Shown: piece after piece, positions 7,161 through 10,825 of the stretch
How the letters are laid out: every line of letters begins with the position of its first letter
How positions within the stretch are numbered: position 1 is the stretch's first letter
From: Fidelibacterota bacterium REDSEA-S14_B6
GTDB lineage: Bacteria; Fidelibacterota; Marinisomatia; Marinisomatales; S15-B10
NCBI GenBank assembly: GCA_001626655.1
Contig: LUOC01000230.1
Location: 1-10,825 of the forward strand
Direction of reading: 5' to 3'
DNA: 10,825 nucleotides
Program-made: the position numbers and the translations under genes
Notes under the pieces: generated by a model
Told to the model about the DNA's origin: nothing
What the model saw: only the letters and a program-made list of their open reading frames with translations
Database searches by the model: none

Positions 7161-8376
7161 AGAAAACCTCCAGAAGGGGCTGGCCTACCGCTGAACTGTC
7201 CGACCGAAGCGCGGCATAATCGAAGACTGTCTTAGAGTTGATCATCTTCAATTTGAATCCGAGATCGAGGATTTCAGTTTCGTCGTCCTCTCTACCGCTG
7301 ATCACTGATTGAAGCAGTTCTGTCACATCCAGTTTGAGGATCGATCCCACCGGCGCTGCTGAGCCGGATCGAGCGAATGTGGCAGTGTGGTGTTCGTAGC
7401 TGTCGGCGGTCAGCACCTCTCCCCAACTCCAGGTTGTCACCGTATCTTCCAGCGCATAGGCTTGAAAAAAGAGGGAATCGATCGCCTCGGCATAGCTGCT
7501 CTCCGCATCGACGGGGAGGCTCAGCTTCGCCCTGCCGATGGTCGCTTCCTTAGGAATGTTCAAGATGGACAGATCGGGCTTTACTATGGTAACCAATCCA
7601 GTCGCCACGCCAAGATAACTGAAACTTGAATCGAACCGTCCGGACGAAAGATCGGGCGGCACGAACAGTGTCACATCCGTTCTTCCTGTGAATACGCGAA
7701 CCGAATCTTTCGCTTCAGAAGTATCGGACTCGCTGGACTTTCTATGCAGGAATGTTCTCAGGAGCGGTTGATGGACAGGGCTCTCGGAAGCGTAGAGCTG
7801 GAGCATATAGTCGGCATCCTCCGGTGACTCCATGAGATAGAGCCAGCTCCCATCGGCAGTGTCGGCGAGAGTTTCGACTGTGGCGGAGTCGAGCGGAAAC
7901 CTGAGATGCGTCAGCCCGGCGGAATCGGTAACAAACTGTGAAGACAGCTTGGGGTAGTCATCAACAATCCAATCGACGTTGGAATAGTTCGATTCCAACT
8001 CAGCAAAGTTTGAATCACGCCGAAAGTAGCCCATGGTAATACCGCTCACTTCCGGGATCAGCCCGGCATAAGTCGTATCCAGAGTAAACTGGAAATGACC
8101 GCTGTCGACGACGATACTCGACCACCGGAGGATCTCGTGCGATTCGAACTCAACCAGCGTCCGCGACGCATCGATACCATCTTTCTTTCCCACATACACA
8201 CTGTGGAGACCTCCCAGCGTAGGCGGCACCTGATACGTTTTGAAACGGAACGACGTCGTCGACTCTTCATGAGTTGTCAGCGATGTGTGGTCGAGGTTCG
8301 TCACAAATGCGTCATTCTCGCAGGACGCGAGGATGATCGAAAACAGAATAAGAACCCTAGAGGGAAAGCGGCTCAT
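7147..8376 (-). CDS. Two-module DNRLRE/DUF4270-like lipoprotein
   Basis: This is a 409-residue predicted lipoprotein (signal peptide, lipobox LASC, Cys19). After a Ser/Thr-rich linker come two beta-rich modules that look like a distant internal repeat. The first (about 45-212) ends with LYASESPVHQPLLRTFLHR. The second (about 232-409) ends with LRSDSSAVGQPLLEVFFEV. Each end is preceded by a similar stretch, LRFPLDSATVETLADT and LKLDVTELLQSVISGR. The second module also has ATIGRAKLSLPV and a W-S-W. The layout resembles DNRLRE-type or DUF4270-like modules of cell-surface proteins, often jelly-roll folds; the resemblance is from memory and weak. No catalytic motif is visible. It lies directly before and overlaps the barrel gene, so a lipoprotein-barrel pair is plausible. 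No Shine-Dalgarno site is seen before ATG 8376. Confidence 0.65.
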   Translation of the reverse strand: MSRFPSRVLILFSIILASCENDAFVTNLDHTSLTTHEESTTSFRFKTYQVPPTLGGLHSVYVGKKDGIDASRTLVEFESHEILRWSSIVVDSGHFQFTLDTTYAGLIPEVSGITMGYFRRDSNFAELESNYSNVDWIVDDYPKLSSQFVTDSAGLTHLRFPLDSATVETLADTADGSWLYLMESPEDADYMLQLYASESPVHQPLLRTFLHRKSSESDTSEAKDSVRVFTGRTDVTLFVPPDLSSGRFDSSFSYLGVATGLVTIVKPDLSILNIPKEATIGRAKLSLPVDAESSYAEAIDSLFFQAYALEDTVTTWSWGEVLTADSYEHHTATFARSGSAAPVGSILKLDVTELLQSVISGREDDETEILDLGFKLKMINSKTVFDYAALRSDSSAVGQPLLEVFFEVP

Positions 8377-8400
8377 ATGGGGATGATCTGGTCTTCGAGG

Positions 8401-8421
8401 TTCGGCTCAGTCTGAGCCGAA
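8401..8421. repeat. Perfect 21-bp palindrome over a stop codon
   Basis: TTCGGCTCAG and its exact reverse complement CTGAGCCGAA are separated by one base. In RNA from the minus strand this can fold as a 9-bp stem with a GAC loop. The stop codon of the glycogen-synthase-like gene lies in the 3' arm, and no U-tract follows, so it is not a standard intrinsic terminator. It could mark a processing or regulatory site ahead of the lipoprotein gene. Confidence 0.75.
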
Positions 8422-9246
8422 TGCATTAGTGAGAATGTCGTTGATGGCGTCAGCAGCCGCGCCGCAGGAGGCATCGTCCTCATTTTCCAGTGTTACAGTT
8501 TCGAGCTTTTTCTTGATGCCGGCAATATGTGGTTTAAAGTCGCCGTTCGTGGAAAGTTCCTTCGATGGCTGACTCTTCGGCCCGTCCACGGCGATGACAA
8601 GATCGGCGCTGTCCGCGGCAACAGCCAGAGAATTAAGCTCACTGCCATTGAACGCTTTCGGTAGCTCCGCCCCAAACTTCGTGAAGGAGTCGGCAGATAC
8701 TGTGGAATAATCATCGATAGAATGTATCAGCTGGACTGTCTTGATACCTTTATAAAAATCCTGATCGGCGAACAGCTGCTTGTACAGCAGCGGGACGTAG
8801 GAGGACTGCCAGTCATTACAGACTATAATGTCAGGCGCCCAGAAAAGGTTCACAAGCATCTCCAATGCGATTTTGCTGTAGAAGGCAAACCGGTCGTCAT
8901 TGTCCGGGAGGGGGCGGCCGTTCTTCGCTTTGTAGAGAAGGGTCGTCAGCGGCTGGAACCATTCCGAGTGTTCCATAAAATAGACCTGAACTCTCGTCTT
9001 CGGGATGAAGGCAGATTTTGCGGAAGCGATCTCTGTTTCGCCGTTGATTTCGGAAGCGATCTCTCTGAGACGAATCACTTCGCGGAGTGTGTACTTCCTC
9101 TCGCTGATAAAACCGTACTTCGGTGAAGTGAGCCTGATGTCGTGGCCATGCTGCTGGAGCTTGATGGGAACCGACCTGCAAAACGATGCAAGAAAGGAAT
9201 TCTGAGAGAAAGGTATAATCTCAGACGCTAAGAAATAGATTTTCAT
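8407..9246 (-). CDS. Glycogen/starch synthase-like N-terminal domain protein (GT5-only)
   Basis: This 279-residue protein matches only the N-terminal Rossmann domain of glycogen/starch synthases. The start MKIYFLASEIIPF is the usual GT5 strand-loop, and the region RLTSPKYGFISERKYTLREVIRL (about 38-60) plus VYFMEHSEWF and APDIIVCNDWQSSYVPLLYK (about 137-156) follow the family. The ADP-glucose loop KTGGL, normally just after the first strand, is replaced by FSQNSFLASF, and the nucleotide-binding C-terminal GT domain is absent. A similar single-domain protein is widespread in Bacteroidetes, in my recollection annotated as glycogen/starch synthase, so this is probably a family rather than a truncation. 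It is preceded by a clear GGAG site (TTGGAGATTC before ATG 9246). Role uncertain: it may be regulatory or a glycan-binding protein. An in-frame 14-bp repeat lies inside it. Confidence 0.8.
   Translation of the reverse strand: MKIYFLASEIIPFSQNSFLASFCRSVPIKLQQHGHDIRLTSPKYGFISERKYTLREVIRLREIASEINGETEIASAKSAFIPKTRVQVYFMEHSEWFQPLTTLLYKAKNGRPLPDNDDRFAFYSKIALEMLVNLFWAPDIIVCNDWQSSYVPLLYKQLFADQDFYKGIKTVQLIHSIDDYSTVSADSFTKFGAELPKAFNGSELNSLAVAADSADLVIAVDGPKSQPSKELSTNGDFKPHIAGIKKKLETVTLENEDDASCGAAADAINDILTNAFGSD
9021..9064. repeat. In-frame 14-bp direct repeat
   Basis: CGGAAGCGATCTCT occurs at 9021-9034 and again at 9051-9064, exactly 30 bp apart. It encodes the twice-used EIAS around residues 62-75 of the glycogen-synthase-like protein. 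The spacing of ten codons keeps the frame, so it looks like a small tandem duplication that has since diverged. Confidence 0.7.
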
Positions 9247-9284
9247 TCACTGAATCTCCAAAAAGGTTTTGTGAGGAGCAAGTG

Positions 9285-10088
9285 CTACAGCTGACGAAGA
9301 TATTGCTGGGCACGCTGGTAATATTCACTGCCCGGATAATGATCGACCAACTTCTGGAATTCGGCTCTCGCCTTATCGAAGTTTCCAATTTTCTGGAAAC
9401 AGATGCCGAGCTTCAACTGAGCATCGTCCCACTTGTCCTGCTCACCGAACTGGAAAACTTTCTCGAACTCCAGAATGGCCCGTTTGTAGTTCTTGAGAGC
9501 ATAATACGACTCACCCAGCCAGTACTGGCAATTATCCGCGAGCTTATGGCTCGGATCGCCGGTGACTAACCTGCCGAAGCCTTCGATGGCCATCTCGTAA
9601 TTGCCGTCGTTGTACGCACTCAGAGCATCGATGTACCCCTTCTTGAAATTGTCACTGCTGATTCTTGCAGGCGCAACATCGGTCATACCTGTCTTGAGAT
9701 CGTACAGCTCATTGAAGCTCCGAGTCAGTGTAACGATCTTGTTCTCAATCATCATAAGCTGCTGGAGGAGCTGGAAATTGATGCTGTCCGTATAGGCCGC
9801 TTTGCTCTCAAGAGTCCTGATTGTATTCTGTAATGTATTGATACGGTTGATCAGAAGCAGGGTAGTGCTGTCCGACTGAGCTTTCGCCCTCACCATGCTT
9901 TTCATGGCGTTCTCAACATCGGGGATCACAATGCCGAGAATCTGGTTTACTTGATTCTCCAAGACATCTACTCTATCGTTCACATTTTGTTGTGTTTTGG
10001 ATTGGCCTCCCAGACTGGCCGCCAGAAAAATGCAGGAAAAAACAACAACATGGCGGAGAGTATAACGGCGAAAAGATCTATGTTTCAT
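9285..10088 (-). CDS. CpoB/YbgF-like periplasmic coiled-coil TPR protein
   Basis: This is a predicted exported protein of 267 residues. A basic signal peptide (about 1-27, hydrophobic VVVFSCIFLAA) is followed by a coiled coil around 35-130 with regular Leu/Ile/Val spacing. TPR repeats fill 147-267: FKKGYIDALSAYNDGNYEMAI, then CQYWLGESYYALKNYKRAILEF, then AQLKLGICFQKIGNFDKARAEFQKL, ending YPGSEYYQRAQQYLRQL. This trimeric-coil-plus-TPR plan is that of CpoB/YbgF, which links cell-wall synthesis with outer-membrane constriction through Tol-Pal. No tol or pal genes are visible here, but rodA lies upstream. I chose ATG 10088 over GTG 10115 because CGAGG sits 4-5 nt before it and the signal peptide begins there. 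The match is to the architecture rather than to specific residues. Confidence 0.85.
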   Translation of the reverse strand: MKHRSFRRYTLRHVVVFSCIFLAASLGGQSKTQQNVNDRVDVLENQVNQILGIVIPDVENAMKSMVRAKAQSDSTTLLLINRINTLQNTIRTLESKAAYTDSINFQLLQQLMMIENKIVTLTRSFNELYDLKTGMTDVAPARISSDNFKKGYIDALSAYNDGNYEMAIEGFGRLVTGDPSHKLADNCQYWLGESYYALKNYKRAILEFEKVFQFGEQDKWDDAQLKLGICFQKIGNFDKARAEFQKLVDHYPGSEYYQRAQQYLRQL

Positions 10089-10137
10089 GGCCTCGGATTT
10101 GACGAGTTCACTCACTCATCAGTCTTGGATTGCCCCA

Positions 10138-10166
10138 AATTTACCTTTTTTGCTCCATTTAAACAA
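10138..10166 (-). promoter_or_regulatory. Promoter candidate before the CpoB-like gene
   Basis: In the 123-bp gap between rodA and the CpoB-like gene, the minus strand reads TTGTTT, then 17 bp with a run of six A, then TAAATTTG. It fits a sigma-70-type pair (TTGTTT/TAAATT) and equally the Bacteroidetes -7 consensus TAnnTTTG. The site lies about 50 bp from ATG 10088. Neither side of the gap shows a terminator hairpin. Confidence 0.4.
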
Positions 10167-10211
10167 TCTGTTTACCGACGAACGCGCACCCTTTTTTCTG
10201 AGGACAGAGAC

Positions 10212-10825
10212 TCACCTCTCGGCTTCCACGCTCATATTCATGGCAAGGCCGAGCATGGCATAGCACGAGACAAGAAACGTGCCTCCATAACTGAGAAATG
10301 GGAGAGGCAATCCCTTCACCGGAAGGAGGTTTACAGTCATCCCAACGTTCACAAAAATGTGAGACATGAATAGTGTCGCAATCCCAAGCAGCACGAGGCT
10401 CGGAAAACGCTCAGAAGTTTTGTAGGCGCGCTGAACCATACTGAGGACAAGTACAGCAAAGAGGATGAGAATTGTCACCACCACCACGAAACCGAATTCC
10501 TCGCCCACAACGGAAAATATGAAATCGGTTTCCTGCTCGGGGAGGAACTTCAAGTGCGTCTGCGTTCCCATTCCGAACCCTTTGCCCCACAGGCCGCCGG
10601 AGCCGATGGCAGTTTGAGACTGTATCACCTGGTAGGCGGCACCGAGGGGATCTCTCGTGAGATCGAGAAGGACAAGGACTCGCTCCTGCTGATAGGGACG
10701 AAGACTGTTCCACAAGAGTGGCGTCAGCAGTCCCAGTGAAATGTTGCCGAAAAAATTGACCAGCATCACCCTTAGGGTGGTTCGGGAGAGGTAGATGACG
10801 GTGCCGACCAGAATTACCCACAGAG
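10212..10825 (-). CDS. rodA: RodA, peptidoglycan polymerase, C-terminal part
   Basis: This is an integral-membrane SEDS protein that polymerises peptidoglycan during cell elongation with a class-B PBP and MreCD. The frame is open to the right edge, giving 204 visible residues; the N-terminal half lies outside. The catalytic loop region is clear: DLTRDPLGAAYQVIQSQTAIGSGG (visible residues about 53-76), then GKGFGMGTQTHLKFLPEQETDFIF and GEEFGF. This follows RodA more closely than FtsW, especially QTHLKFLPE with TDFIF. Later segments show the SEDS ending GLPLPFLSYGGTFLVSCYAMLGLAMN. At least five hydrophobic segments are present. Its stop (10214-10212) is followed by 123 bp before the CpoB-like gene, and no terminator is seen. 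Confidence 0.96.
   Translation of the reverse strand, partial: LWVILVGTVIYLSRTTLRVMLVNFFGNISLGLLTPLLWNSLRPYQQERVLVLLDLTRDPLGAAYQVIQSQTAIGSGGLWGKGFGMGTQTHLKFLPEQETDFIFSVVGEEFGFVVVVTILILFAVLVLSMVQRAYKTSERFPSLVLLGIATLFMSHIFVNVGMTVNLLPVKGLPLPFLSYGGTFLVSCYAMLGLAMNMSVEAER

Noticed and set aside
8722..9126. 134-residue plus-strand frame
   Set aside because: Antisense to the glycogen-synthase-like gene and without domain features.
10089..10115. Upstream GTG start at 10115 for the CpoB-like gene
   Set aside because: It adds nine polar residues before the signal peptide and lacks a ribosome site, while ATG 10088 has one.

Overview
The window is a block of co-directional genes, all read from the minus strand, so transcription runs from high to low coordinates. 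It has little intergenic space and no mobile elements, structural RNA genes or CRISPR. I suspect a bacterium of the FCB superphylum (Bacteroidetes, Ignavibacteria, Marinimicrobia and relatives). The signs are a serine hydroxymethyltransferase with the Bacteroidetes-style insert after the PLP lysine, a stand-alone N-terminal glycogen-synthase-like domain of the type I know from Bacteroidetes, many SpII lipoproteins, an outer-membrane barrel with an NP-rich N-terminus, and one promoter candidate fitting the Bacteroidetes TAnnTTTG -7 consensus. A marine FCB lineage such as Marinimicrobia would fit the TRAP transporter, but the species cannot be settled from the sequence.

Layout in transcription order. 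(1) 10825-10212: C-terminal half of RodA, the cell-wall elongation polymerase, cut by the window edge. (2) 10088-9285: a CpoB/YbgF-like periplasmic coiled-coil plus TPR protein, behind a 123-bp gap with a promoter candidate. (3) 9246-8407: a glycosyltransferase-5-only protein without the usual ADP-glucose loop or C-terminal domain. (4) 8376-7147, 7160-5967 and 5965-4920: a tightly linked trio of a two-module surface-type lipoprotein, an outer-membrane beta-barrel, and a proline-rich TPR lipoprotein that is frameshifted in this sequence. (5) 4802-3486: glyA. (6) 3482-2571, 2587-1640 and 1643-1: a TPR-associated TRAP transporter (TPAT) made of TatT lipoprotein, TatP/DctP binding protein and a fused DctQ-DctM permease, which runs off the left edge.

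How they may work together. rodA and the CpoB-like gene concern cell-wall growth and envelope integrity. The lipoprotein-barrel-TPR trio looks like an uncharacterised outer-membrane unit, since its genes overlap or nearly touch. The TPAT genes form a complete periplasmic capture and sodium-coupled import system apart from the permease's missing C-terminus. They start 3 nt after glyA and so are probably co-transcribed with it. The most notable points are the unassigned envelope trio, the TPAT/glyA coupling, an apparent internal deletion in the TatP protein, the glycogen-synthase-like protein with no canonical active-site loop, the frameshifted TPR lipoprotein, and a perfect palindrome over a stop codon.
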